Origin: Parvularcula sp. IMCC14364
GTDB lineage: Bacteria; Pseudomonadota; Alphaproteobacteria; Caulobacterales; Parvularculaceae
Assembly (NCBI RefSeq): GCF_030758415.1
Contig: NZ_CP132334.1
Coordinates: 1,934,001 to 1,998,000 of the forward strand
Reading direction: 5' to 3'
DNA: 64,000 nucleotides
This document shows, piece after piece, positions 8,447 through 16,280 of the stretch. The stretch's first letter is position 1; each line of letters starts with the position of its first letter. A program made the position numbers and the translations under genes. Under the pieces are notes generated by a model that saw only the letters and a program-made list of their open reading frames with translations, was not told where the DNA came from and searched no databases.

Positions 8447-9774
8447 GCGGGAAGATCAAATTCAACGCGGGAGTAGCAGTGATGCGCAAACACAAACTAG
8501 CTTACGGGATACTGGGTGGTCTCTGCATGGCAGCAGTCATGGTGCCGACAACAGCCGCTGCACAGTTTGGCGGGTATCCGACACAGACACCACAGGAAGC
8601 TGCGGCCCAACGTGACGCTCGGGACAATGCCCGGCGTAATCTTGACGAGAATGAAGGCAAGCCGACAAGGCTTGTCGTCGACCAGTCAGTGCGCGGACCG
8701 GATGGCTACCGTACCATTCAGGCAGCAGTGAATGACATTGCCGAAGGTGGCGTCATCATCGTCATGCCAGGTGAGTATAATGAAAACCTGAACCTCACCA
8801 AGGCCGTTACCCTGCAAGGGGATCGCGGGCCGGGTATGCGTGTGCGTATTGCGCCACAAAATGGCAGCCAGCCCTGCATGACCTTCAGCCCGCGCAAGGA
8901 AAGCGCGCATCTGATGATCTCGAATATCGAGTTCACAACGGTTGAAATGTCACACAGCGTCACGACAGGCAAACCTGAAGCTGCCGGTTCCAGCGAGTTG
9001 ACCAAGATGGCCAATGCAGCTGCTTATGGCAATCAGCCCTGCGTTCTGGTGGAGGGCGGCGTCTTCACTATGAAAGAGTCCACCGTCAGCGGTATCGTTG
9101 ATCAGTATAATGCCAATTATGCCGGTGCCAGCCTTTATGAATATGCCCGCAATGACATCGCGGAAAGCTATTACGACCGTGAGTGGGGTAATGACGACGC
9201 GCGTTACTATAAAGGCGCCATGGTAGAAGTGACCGGCGGTATCGCCACACTCGAAAAGAACATCATTCGTGGTGGTCTTGAAGGCGTGCGGGTTTCCCAG
9301 AAATCCTCTTACCGGGACTCAACCTTCCTGGTGGACAACATCATTTCTGAAAACAGCCTGCACGGCGTGTACCTTACTGGCATGTCCGGAGTTCAGGCAG
9401 CAGCCAACTATATCGACGGCAATGGCATTGGCATCGCCTATAATGGTGAGGGCGAAGCAACGGTTGTGGGTAACAAGATCCAGAACAGCCTGACAGACGG
9501 CATGTATCTCGGCGAGAAAGCACGCCAGATTACGATGAGTGAAAACTTCATTGCCAGCAACCGTGGCAATGGCATCAAGATCATCCGCGCCAACGGCTTT
9601 ATTCGTGATGACAACACGTTTGAGAATAATGGCTGGGGCGGACCGGACTTCTATGACGTGAACACGCTTGATGCGGGCTACAACAATGTCCCCAAGATCG
9701 ACAACTCAATCGCTGTGAACGTCAAGGTTGACTGGCGTGACCAGCGCGAGACACGCACAAGATCACGCTGGTAA
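8443..9774 (+). CDS. Exported right-handed beta-helix protein
   Basis: 443 residues. A signal peptide ends near TTAAAQFGG. The GPDGYRTIQAAVNDIAEGGVIIVMPGEY segment is the usual first rung of pectate-lyase-like beta-helices. PbH1-type repeats run to about residue 400 (NIISENSLHGVYLTG, NYIDGNGIGIAYNGEG, NKIQNSLTDGMYLGE, NFIASNRGNGIKI). No catalytic triad of a known polysaccharide lyase can be pointed to. The start overlaps the previous stop by four bases and has GGGGAG six bases upstream; an ATG at 8482 with GGGAG is an alternative. It is coupled to the Sel1/peptidoglycan-binding gene, so the two probably work together in the envelope. Confidence 0.82.
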   Translation: MSGKIKFNAGVAVMRKHKLAYGILGGLCMAAVMVPTTAAAQFGGYPTQTPQEAAAQRDARDNARRNLDENEGKPTRLVVDQSVRGPDGYRTIQAAVNDIAEGGVIIVMPGEYNENLNLTKAVTLQGDRGPGMRVRIAPQNGSQPCMTFSPRKESAHLMISNIEFTTVEMSHSVTTGKPEAAGSSELTKMANAAAYGNQPCVLVEGGVFTMKESTVSGIVDQYNANYAGASLYEYARNDIAESYYDREWGNDDARYYKGAMVEVTGGIATLEKNIIRGGLEGVRVSQKSSYRDSTFLVDNIISENSLHGVYLTGMSGVQAAANYIDGNGIGIAYNGEGEATVVGNKIQNSLTDGMYLGEKARQITMSENFIASNRGNGIKIIRANGFIRDDNTFENNGWGGPDFYDVNTLDAGYNNVPKIDNSIAVNVKVDWRDQRETRTRSRW

Positions 9775-9796
9775 CGCGACCAGCCTTAAGTCTCTG

Positions 9797-9830
9797 AAAA
9801 ATAATAGCGGGCAATGCCTGCTATTATTTT
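9797..9830 (+). terminator. Intrinsic terminator after the beta-helix gene
   Basis: AAAATAATAGCGGGCA (9798-9813) pairs with TGCCTGCTATTATTTT (9815-9830) with a single G-T pair. The AT-rich base of the stem supplies the U-tract. Its symmetry lets it work on both strands. Confidence 0.85.
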
Positions 9831-9875
9831 GATAAAATTGTTCACTTTTTGTTCTTTTTGTGCTATATGTACTGA

Positions 9876-10706
9876 ATGCAGGAAGTTCTCTTCAGTGACG
9901 CGCGCAGCACACGCCTGGCAGCAGTTGACCGGCGGCTGACAGACGTGATTGCCCTGTCCGCAACACGACAAGACAGGCTCTCCCCTGCTCATCAGCTTGT
10001 CCTGAGTATGCTCGGCAACCGAACATATGATCATCAGTCCCGCGCAGCATACACGCAACTGCTGGCGGCATTTGGCTCTCTCGAAAACCTGAGCGTAGCA
10101 CCGGCACAAAGTGTCATGCCCCATATTGCAGCAGTAAATTTCGCCGACATCAAAGCAGCGCGTATTCCCGCTGCATTGCGCCAGATACGCGCTGCTGGCG
10201 ATGACCTCGACATGACCTTTCTGGCTTGTCTGCCGGTCAGCGTCGCTCTCTCCTGGCTTGGCTCAATCAAGGGTGTCGGGCGCAAGGTCGCCGCGGCCGT
10301 GCTCAATTTCAGCACGCTGCAAATGCCCGCGCTGGTGCTTGATTCCCATCATCTACGGGTTTGCGCTCGCCTCAGGATTATTCCCGAGCACTATTCAGCG
10401 GAGCGCGCATACGACCTGTTGATGCCCCTGCTGCCCGCACACTGGACAGCTGCTGACATTGAAAGCCACCATGTCAAAATAAAAATTCTTGGCCAGCAGG
10501 TCTGCCATCACGCGCAACCCAAATGTCCCGTCTGCCCTGTCAGAGCCCTCTGCCCATCAGCCGGGGTTATGGCACAGACGCACACTGACAGTGCGCTTGC
10601 GCGGGCAGAAATGCAAAACGTCACTGAACCTGCCGTGCTAACCGGAACCGTTTCAGGAAGGCAGGAGGATACGGAAAGTGGTGCCATTCACGCCCGTTGC
10701 CGCTAG
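9876..10706 (+). CDS. Endonuclease III-like DNA glycosylase (HhH-GPD, 4Fe-4S)
   Basis: 276 residues. The helix-hairpin-helix is LGSIKGVGRKVAAAVLN with the predicted catalytic lysine K137. The general-base aspartate is D156 in LVLDSHH. The iron-sulfur loop has C210-x6-C217-x2-C220-x5-C226. The layout is that of bifunctional Nth-type glycosylases, which excise oxidised pyrimidines. The N-terminal helical half is more divergent than E. coli Nth and there is a roughly 45-residue tail, so this is probably a side branch of the family. There is no ribosome-binding site; a TGCTATATG extended -10 lies directly before the ATG, so the mRNA may be leaderless. Its last 54 bases overlap the 3' end of the convergent histidine kinase gene. 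Confidence 0.85.
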   Translation: MQEVLFSDARSTRLAAVDRRLTDVIALSATRQDRLSPAHQLVLSMLGNRTYDHQSRAAYTQLLAAFGSLENLSVAPAQSVMPHIAAVNFADIKAARIPAALRQIRAAGDDLDMTFLACLPVSVALSWLGSIKGVGRKVAAAVLNFSTLQMPALVLDSHHLRVCARLRIIPEHYSAERAYDLLMPLLPAHWTAADIESHHVKIKILGQQVCHHAQPKCPVCPVRALCPSAGVMAQTHTDSALARAEMQNVTEPAVLTGTVSGRQEDTESGAIHARCR

Positions 10707-12083
10707 CCGCAACTCACCGCCATGAGCCTTCACCGCTTCGGAAGCTATCGCCAGCCCCAGCCCGGTGCCGCCCTGGCGTTTCGAGCCCTTGAAAGGCACA
10801 AACAGGTGTGCCTGTGCTTCTTCCGGCACCCCTGGCCCATTATCCCGCACATCCAGAATGACTCTGTCATTCTGTTCCCGGCTGGAGAATGTCACGGTCG
10901 CATTTTCCGTTCCCATGGAGCTCATCACTTCCGCAGAGTTTCGGGCGAGATTGAACACAGCACGGAAAAGCTGCATCCGGTCGCCCTGTACTTCCGCGTC
11001 CGGCGAGACCTCATTGACGAACATCACCGATCCTTCATCTTCGGTAAACTGCTTCAGCCCTTCACTGGTTTCTTCCACAAGGTCGAACAGGTTGACGCTC
11101 GTCACTTCCTTTATATCAGCCTGACCATAATCCAGCGAGGCGCGACAAAGTGCGACAGCACGGTTCAGTGCCTGAATAAGCCGGGGGCTGAGTTTCTGCA
11201 CACGGGGGTCATCGCTTTTGGCCAGTCGGTCAGACATCAACACGGCACTGGCCAGCACATTGCGCAGATCATGATTGATCTTGGACACCCCCTCGCCCAG
11301 CGCCGCAAGGCGGGTCTTCTGGCTCAGGGCCGAGCGAATTTCCATTTGCATGGACGCCAGCACCTTTTCGGCATCGCCGATCTCATCCTTGCGTCCGGTG
11401 GGCACCATCAGGCGGGCCGGATCTTCCGGCTGCTCCTGAAAATCAGCCATGTTCTGCGTAATACGCATCATGGGACGCATGAAATTTCTCATGATACTGA
11501 CATAAATACCGGCTGCCACGAACATGGCAATGAAGATGGAAAGCGCCAGCACACCGGCGCTGTATGTCCAAAGCGCGCGCTGCAAGGGCTCTTTTTCCAG
11601 AAACAGCTCTATGGCCACTTCGGGCGCAGCATCGGGCGTGCCCATGACAAGCAGATAGGCGTTGTCAGAAGAAAAAATATTATACAACGCATCGCGCGTG
11701 AAAAAGAAATAGTTCGGGTTGCGCAAATCAATCTGCCGGTATTCAAGCCCCGGCTTGCGCATCATGTCTGGCCCCAGCACAAGCTGGCTGCGGCCATCCA
11801 CCTCAAGGCGCACGCCGAGAATTTCAGCCGTGGCATAGAGTTGCCGCACCGTTTCATCATCGACCATGTTTTCCGGCGCCACTTCAAAAGCAAGTGACGT
11901 TAGATAGGCGCGCTCGATACGCTCACTGAGCCAGTCATAGCGAAACTTCGAGACTGAGGGGATAAACAGAAGAATTTCAGCCAGGATCACGAACAGCACT
12001 GTCATCAACAGGAGCTGCACCGGCAGTGGCTGCCGGTGCGATCTGGCCTTCTGCCAGAAATTGTTGAGAATATTGCCGCTCAT
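10653..12083 (-). CDS. Membrane sensor histidine kinase
   Basis: 476 residues. Two membrane segments (about 22-42 and 172-195) flank a roughly 130-residue periplasmic sensor region. A HAMP-like linker (about 196-250) follows. The dimerisation/phosphoacceptor motif is KINHDLRNVLAS with H271. The HATPase domain has an N box (FNLARNSAEVM), a G1 box (DVRDNGPGVP) and a G2 box (GGTGLGLAIA). It lies 20 bases after the flavoprotein gene on the same strand and is the last gene of a four-gene operon, with no response regulator adjacent. The signal and partner regulator are unknown. Confidence 0.92.
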   Translation of the reverse strand: MSGNILNNFWQKARSHRQPLPVQLLLMTVLFVILAEILLFIPSVSKFRYDWLSERIERAYLTSLAFEVAPENMVDDETVRQLYATAEILGVRLEVDGRSQLVLGPDMMRKPGLEYRQIDLRNPNYFFFTRDALYNIFSSDNAYLLVMGTPDAAPEVAIELFLEKEPLQRALWTYSAGVLALSIFIAMFVAAGIYVSIMRNFMRPMMRITQNMADFQEQPEDPARLMVPTGRKDEIGDAEKVLASMQMEIRSALSQKTRLAALGEGVSKINHDLRNVLASAVLMSDRLAKSDDPRVQKLSPRLIQALNRAVALCRASLDYGQADIKEVTSVNLFDLVEETSEGLKQFTEDEGSVMFVNEVSPDAEVQGDRMQLFRAVFNLARNSAEVMSSMGTENATVTFSSREQNDRVILDVRDNGPGVPEEAQAHLFVPFKGSKRQGGTGLGLAIASEAVKAHGGELRLAATGVNGTTFRILLPS

Positions 12084-12103
12084 GATCCCGTTCTAGCGAC
12101 TGT

Positions 12104-13531
12104 TCAGTCGAAAATCGACAGGGTCTTGATCAGCGTGCGTGTTTTGCCCGAAAACAGCGTCGGCGTGTAATAGGCACCCGCAACGCGCTTGTTGACTTCA
12201 CCAAGTGTCGGATATGGCGCGATCATATTCGTGAAAGCCCGAATTTTCAGGCCGTTTGCCACCGCCAGTGCCCACGGGTTGATAAGATCACCAGCATTCT
12301 TGCCAACGATGGAACAGCCCAGCACCTTGCCGCCCTTGCCGATGATCGCCTTTACCCGGCCATTGGTTGCATGTTCCGCCTGCGCACGGTCGTTATCATC
12401 AAAGCTCCATCTGGCTACAGAATACTTTTCGCCGGCAGCTTTCGCCATTTCCTCTGTCATGCCAACATGGGCCAGTTCCGGGTCCACATAAGTCACCCAT
12501 GGGGCGTTTTGTTCACCATTCTTTACGAAGGGGGACTTGAACAGCATGTGCTGAATGATCAGGCTGGCATGATAACCGGCGACGTGGGTGAACTGGCGCC
12601 CGCCTGTAATATCCCCGGCACCATAAACACGCTTGTTGGTCGTGCGCAGCTTCTGGTCAACCTTGATGCCACGGGGGCTGTATTCGATACCGGCCTTTTC
12701 AAGGTCAAGTCCGTCAAGGTTCGCCTTGCGTCCGGTAGCGATGAGAATATGCGTTCCCTGAATGGACTGCTCCACACCATCCTTCTCAAAATTCACGGTG
12801 ATGTCGCCAGCCTGACCCGATACGGAGGAAACTTTCGCTCCTTCGCGCAGATCAACACCCTCTCTTGTCAGGTTTTCCCGAACCACTTCAACCAGTTCAG
12901 GATCGTCCTTTGACAGGATCGTGCTGCCTTCGAGAACAGTCACATTCGAGCCGAGGCGGCGATGGGCCTGCGACATTTCAAGACCAATCGGACCACCGCC
13001 AATGATAATCAGGTGCTCCGGCTGTTCCGTCAGGTCAAAGATCACTTCATTGGTCAGGAATGGTACATCGCCCAGACCTTCAATCGGCGGAATGAATGCA
13101 GATGAGCCTGTAGCGATGACAAAGAACTTGGCTTTGATAACGCTCTCGCCCGCCTGCACTTCATTCTTGCTGATGAAGCGACCAGCTTCCTTGATGACAT
13201 TGACGCCAAGCCCTTCATAGCGCTCAACGCTGTCATGCGGCTCAATCGCAGCGATCACGCTGTGAATGTGGTTATGAACATTCCGAAAGTCTACGGATGG
13301 TTCCACAGGTGTGACGCCATATTTTGCGGCATCGCGCATGGTCTGGGCTGTCTTGCCTGCTGCCAGGATCGCCTTGGAGGGGACGCAGCCATAGTTCAGG
13401 CAATCGCCGCCCATTTTGCCTTTTTCCAGCAGCACGACTTTTTTGCCGAGTTGCGAGGCGCCATAGGCGACAGAAAGCCCGCCGGAGCCTGCGCCGATAA
13501 TACAGATATCGGCTGATATTTTCTTGGTCAT
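12104..13531 (-). CDS. MerA/dihydrolipoamide-dehydrogenase-like flavoprotein disulfide reductase
   Basis: 475 residues. The FAD-binding motif is CIIGAGSGGLS near the N-terminus. The redox-active disulfide is C44 and C49 in GGDCLNYGCVPSK. An NAD(P)-binding motif IIIGGGPIGLEMS follows, then GDITGG, then the dimerisation domain. The usual His-Pro acid/base pair near the C-terminus (HxHPT in lipoamide dehydrogenase) reads APYPTLGE, so the enzyme is not a standard lipoamide dehydrogenase. No N-terminal heavy-metal domain or C-terminal cysteine pair is present, so it is not classical mercuric reductase. It is encoded between TVP38 and a histidine kinase. Substrate unknown. Confidence 0.88.
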   Translation of the reverse strand: MTKKISADICIIGAGSGGLSVAYGASQLGKKVVLLEKGKMGGDCLNYGCVPSKAILAAGKTAQTMRDAAKYGVTPVEPSVDFRNVHNHIHSVIAAIEPHDSVERYEGLGVNVIKEAGRFISKNEVQAGESVIKAKFFVIATGSSAFIPPIEGLGDVPFLTNEVIFDLTEQPEHLIIIGGGPIGLEMSQAHRRLGSNVTVLEGSTILSKDDPELVEVVRENLTREGVDLREGAKVSSVSGQAGDITVNFEKDGVEQSIQGTHILIATGRKANLDGLDLEKAGIEYSPRGIKVDQKLRTTNKRVYGAGDITGGRQFTHVAGYHASLIIQHMLFKSPFVKNGEQNAPWVTYVDPELAHVGMTEEMAKAAGEKYSVARWSFDDNDRAQAEHATNGRVKAIIGKGGKVLGCSIVGKNAGDLINPWALAVANGLKIRAFTNMIAPYPTLGEVNKRVAGAYYTPTLFSGKTRTLIKTLSIFD

Positions 13532-13616
13532 GATAAATCTCTCACGTTTTTTTGTTCAGCATTCTGCCGTCAGGAATGGCAGCTGCGGTAATGGAAATGC
13601 GGCCAGCGCAGCCAAC

Positions 13617-14492
13617 TTAATCAGCGTTTGCGCCCTCAGGCAGTTTCTTGCCCGTTACCCGCTTGATGATAATCGGCAGCGCCCCAAGGAAGGCGAGGCC
13701 GATAAATGGCAGATAGACACTTGGCTGCGAAAAGACCGAGGCAAGGCCTGTGTCGTCAATGCTCGCTGTCCCCGCCGCAATGGCGTTACCGATCGACACA
13801 TATACAAATGTACCCGGAATAATACCGAAGAATGTACCAATCATGTAATTACGCAGTTTCACATCCAGCAGGCCTGCAACGATGTTCACCAGGAAGAACG
13901 GGAATGCCGGCACCAGCCGCAACAGGAACATGTAGCTCAACTCGTCTTCGCGAAAGCCTGCTTCCATCTTCTTAATAACGCCACTGCCTGCCCGCGAGCG
14001 CAATGTGTCGCCGAAAGCTGTCTTGGCCAGCATGAAGATAATCACGGCACCAATCGTTGCGCCGAAGACAACACCAATGGTTCCTTTCCACAGTCCCAGC
14101 AGAAAGCCACCAACAACAGTAAAGATCGTCGCGCCGGGGAAGGAAATCGCAACCGCACCGGCATAGGCCAGTCCAAACAGCACCGTTGCCAGAATGGCAT
14201 TCTGGCTGATCCAGCCATCAAGCGCTTCCTTGTTGTTCAGGATCACGTCGAAGTTGAAATATCTGTTCAAACCAAGCGCAAAAAAGAGGATGAGCGCGAC
14301 GGCGATAACGCCAACAGGCGCGAGTCGTATCCAGATGCTTTTCTTCTGTGGTGGTGTTTCATTCTGTGTGTCTGACATGGTTGTTCCCGCCTCTGTCTGG
14401 TGTGAAGTCTTGTTACCCGCCAAGGGGTCAGTATCAGGTTGTTTGTTGCCCACGCCAAAGGGTTCAGGCGCGGCCTGCTCTAAAGTTGTCAT
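13617..14492 (-). CDS. TVP38/TMEM64 (DedA/SNARE-associated) family membrane protein
   Basis: 291 residues. A polar N-terminal extension of about 50 residues is followed by about six membrane segments. The family core is present: ISFPGATIFTVVGGFLLG, re-entrant glycines, and LLRLVPAFPFFLVNIVAGL ending in GTFVYVSIGNA. Family members are inner-membrane proteins linked to lipid scrambling or transport. The 14492 start has GAGAGATTTAATC upstream; ATG 14378 is an alternative that removes most of the polar extension. It lies between a DUF547 gene and a flavoprotein gene, all in one direction, so a joint redox or envelope-lipid role is plausible but not shown. Confidence 0.9.
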   Translation of the reverse strand: MTTLEQAAPEPFGVGNKQPDTDPLAGNKTSHQTEAGTTMSDTQNETPPQKKSIWIRLAPVGVIAVALILFFALGLNRYFNFDVILNNKEALDGWISQNAILATVLFGLAYAGAVAISFPGATIFTVVGGFLLGLWKGTIGVVFGATIGAVIIFMLAKTAFGDTLRSRAGSGVIKKMEAGFREDELSYMFLLRLVPAFPFFLVNIVAGLLDVKLRNYMIGTFFGIIPGTFVYVSIGNAIAAGTASIDDTGLASVFSQPSVYLPFIGLAFLGALPIIIKRVTGKKLPEGANAD

Positions 14493-14535
14493 GATTAAAT
14501 CTCTCTTGTTCCGGTGTCACCGGGAATGATGAGGC

Positions 14536-15369
14536 CTATTTGGCCTCATTCAATGCCCAGTCGTAATCATAGCCATCAATACGGCTGACATCGGCCAGCT
14601 TCGCCCGCAAATCGTCTTTGGCGTAGCGGCGTACATGCGCGAGCACCTGCGTTTGCGAATTGCCGAAATCTTCCTTGAACCACTTGTAGATGCTGGAAAG
14701 AGTCACATCTCCATCAGCGTCAAAAGAGACACCGCGCGGATCATTGACATAACGGATTGCTCCAGCCTCCAGTTGAGCCTCGAGCGTTGCGCCCGTATAT
14801 GGCTCGGCAACCAGATTTGGACAGCCAATCGAGGCACAGTTCACGGCATAATGCACACGCGGCTCGTTGAAATACTCACGCAGGATATCGTGCTCGATAT
14901 TATCAAGCGACAGATCTTCGCCATTCACTTCGACAAGATCCATTTTCCACGGCCCTGCTGCGAAAACGCCTGAGCGAATATCGCGAATAGACTCGACCGG
15001 ATAATTGTCCAGGATCACATCGATGGTGACTGCATTATAGAGATTGACCCAATAGGCAAAAGCCTCATCCTCACTCAGCCGTGTCGGATCAATCGCCTCC
15101 AGGCTATCGATATAGTCTTTCAGGGCCTGCTTGTCTTCTGCGCTTACCTGGCCATAGGCAACGAGGTTCGGGCCGTTTTCCACTGTGCGCAGATATTTCC
15201 CGAGGAATGTCCCCCAGGCCGCGTGGTCAACAGCTTCACTCTGGTCGCCGGAATATTGTGCAAAGGACTCAGGCCCCGCCTGCGCCGGGCTTGCCAGCAG
15301 GGCGGCACTGGCCATCAGGCCCGCAAGGGCAGTCTTGATCTTCGTGCTGGTGCTAAGTGTCGTTCTCAT
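14536..15369 (-). CDS. Exported DUF547 protein
   Basis: 277 residues from the ATG with an AGGAG site seven bases upstream. A signal peptide runs from MRTTLSTSTKIK to SPAQA-GPE. The DUF547 hallmarks are EAFAYWVNLYNAVTIDVILDN, SLDNIEHDILREYF and the AVNCASIGCPNL stretch with two conserved cysteines. DUF547 belongs to the papain-like/transglutaminase-related fold, but its biochemical role is not established. It is the first gene of the operon DUF547-TVP38-flavoprotein-kinase. The two cysteines beside a disulfide reductase gene make a thiol-redox role conceivable, which is an inference. Confidence 0.9.
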   Translation of the reverse strand: MRTTLSTSTKIKTALAGLMASAALLASPAQAGPESFAQYSGDQSEAVDHAAWGTFLGKYLRTVENGPNLVAYGQVSAEDKQALKDYIDSLEAIDPTRLSEDEAFAYWVNLYNAVTIDVILDNYPVESIRDIRSGVFAAGPWKMDLVEVNGEDLSLDNIEHDILREYFNEPRVHYAVNCASIGCPNLVAEPYTGATLEAQLEAGAIRYVNDPRGVSFDADGDVTLSSIYKWFKEDFGNSQTQVLAHVRRYAKDDLRAKLADVSRIDGYDYDWALNEAK

Positions 15370-15472
15370 CTTGTCTCTCCTGTGCATGTCACATCTTAAA
15401 AAAAATCTGTTCAACCCGGTCAATGCGGGTCTCGCCGCTATCCGGATATGTGCTCTCCATAGCCTGTTTTAA

Positions 15473-15502
15473 TCTCTAGTGGTGTCACGAAGCGCTAGTC
15501 AA
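15473..15502 (-). promoter_or_regulatory. Candidate promoter of the DUF547 operon
   Basis: On the minus strand TTGACT (15502-15497) and TAGAGA (15478-15473) are separated by 18 bases, about 100 bases before the DUF547 start. Confidence 0.35.
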
Positions 15503-15599
15503 ACCACACATTCGCGTCATTTTTATGTGAAGAATTTAGAGAGCAGACCCCGCCACCACGCAGGGGCAAGGGGGGAGGATATTTTGAGCCAGACACTAC

Positions 15600-15628
15600 T
15601 TGACGGTGCAGCAGCCATCCCGTATGTC
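15600..15628 (+). promoter_or_regulatory. Promoter of the rpmH-rnpA-yidC operon
   Basis: TTGACG (15600-15605) and TATGTC (15623-15628) are separated by exactly 17 bases, 40 bases before rpmH. The -35 box is near consensus. Confidence 0.6.
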
Positions 15629-15668
15629 CTCGCTCCTTGATTTAATTTCTGCCTGAAAGGCTCCTACG

Positions 15669-15803
15669 ATGAAACGTACATACCAGCCAAGCCGGCTTGT
15701 TCGCAAGAGACGTCACGGGTTCCGCGCTCGCAAGGCGACCGTTGGTGGCCGCAAGGTACTGGCTACGCGCCGCGCTAAAGGCCGCAAGTCTCTTTCTGCA
15801 TAA
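15669..15803 (+). CDS. rpmH: 50S ribosomal protein L34
   Basis: 44 residues, the standard length. Sequence [18 protein letters not shown] continues to [19 protein letters not shown] and ends SLSA, an unmistakable L34. It is a basic protein of the large subunit near the exit tunnel. It heads the conserved rpmH-rnpA-yidC cluster. An AAAGG-like site lies upstream of the ATG. Confidence 0.98.
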   Translation: MKRTYQPSRLVRKRRHGFRARKATVGGRKVLATRRAKGRKSLSA

Positions 15804-15826
15804 CGTCACGCGCTGACGGCATCTCT

Positions 15827-16246
15827 GTGACCGGCCTGACACCAGAAAAAAAACAACCTGAAATCCGCTCTCTGAAAAAAAGAGCGGATTTTTTGCGTTT
15901 GCGACAGCCGCAACGCCATGGTGGTTATTACCGCTCAACACCCGCCTTTTTGCTGCAGGCGGCGCCAGCAGCCACGGACTCGCCCCGGAATACCGGGACA
16001 GATTCTGCCTGCGGGCGCTATGGACTGGTGGTCACAAAAAAAATGGGTAACGCTGTGGTACGCAATCGCATAAAAAGACGGCTGCGCACCTGCATAAAGT
16101 CGCTTCTGCCCCTTTATGGCAGGCCCGGATATGACTATGTGCTGGTGGCACGACAGGCGGCACTCAAACTTCCCTTTGCTGTAATGCTTGACGATCTGAA
16201 ACAGGCCCTTGTATGGCCCGATAGCCCTCTGGCGAAAAAAAAATAA
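15827..16246 (+). CDS. rnpA: Ribonuclease P protein component
   Basis: 139 residues. The RNR motif VVTKKMGNAVVRNRIKRRLR is typical of RnpA, with SLKKRADFLRL near the N-terminus and YDYVLVARQAAL further on. Together with the RNase P RNA it matures tRNA 5' ends. The GTG start at 15827 is 23 bases after rpmH; an extra loop of about 20 residues (RHGGYYRSTPAFLLQ region) lies between the first helix and the core. yidD, often found between rnpA and yidC, is absent. Confidence 0.93.
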   Translation: MTGLTPEKKQPEIRSLKKRADFLRLRQPQRHGGYYRSTPAFLLQAAPAATDSPRNTGTDSACGRYGLVVTKKMGNAVVRNRIKRRLRTCIKSLLPLYGRPGYDYVLVARQAALKLPFAVMLDDLKQALVWPDSPLAKKK

Positions 16247-16280
16247 ACCGCACGCGCACTCAACAGGACACACCTGGCCA

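Noticed and set aside
10722..11897. 391-codon plus-strand ORF
   Set aside because: Lies entirely antisense to the histidine kinase gene and is rich in His, Arg and Gln with no domain; a shadow frame.
13524..14375. 283-codon plus-strand ORF
   Set aside because: Antisense to the TVP38 gene, with His/Arg/Gln-rich composition and no membrane segments or domain.
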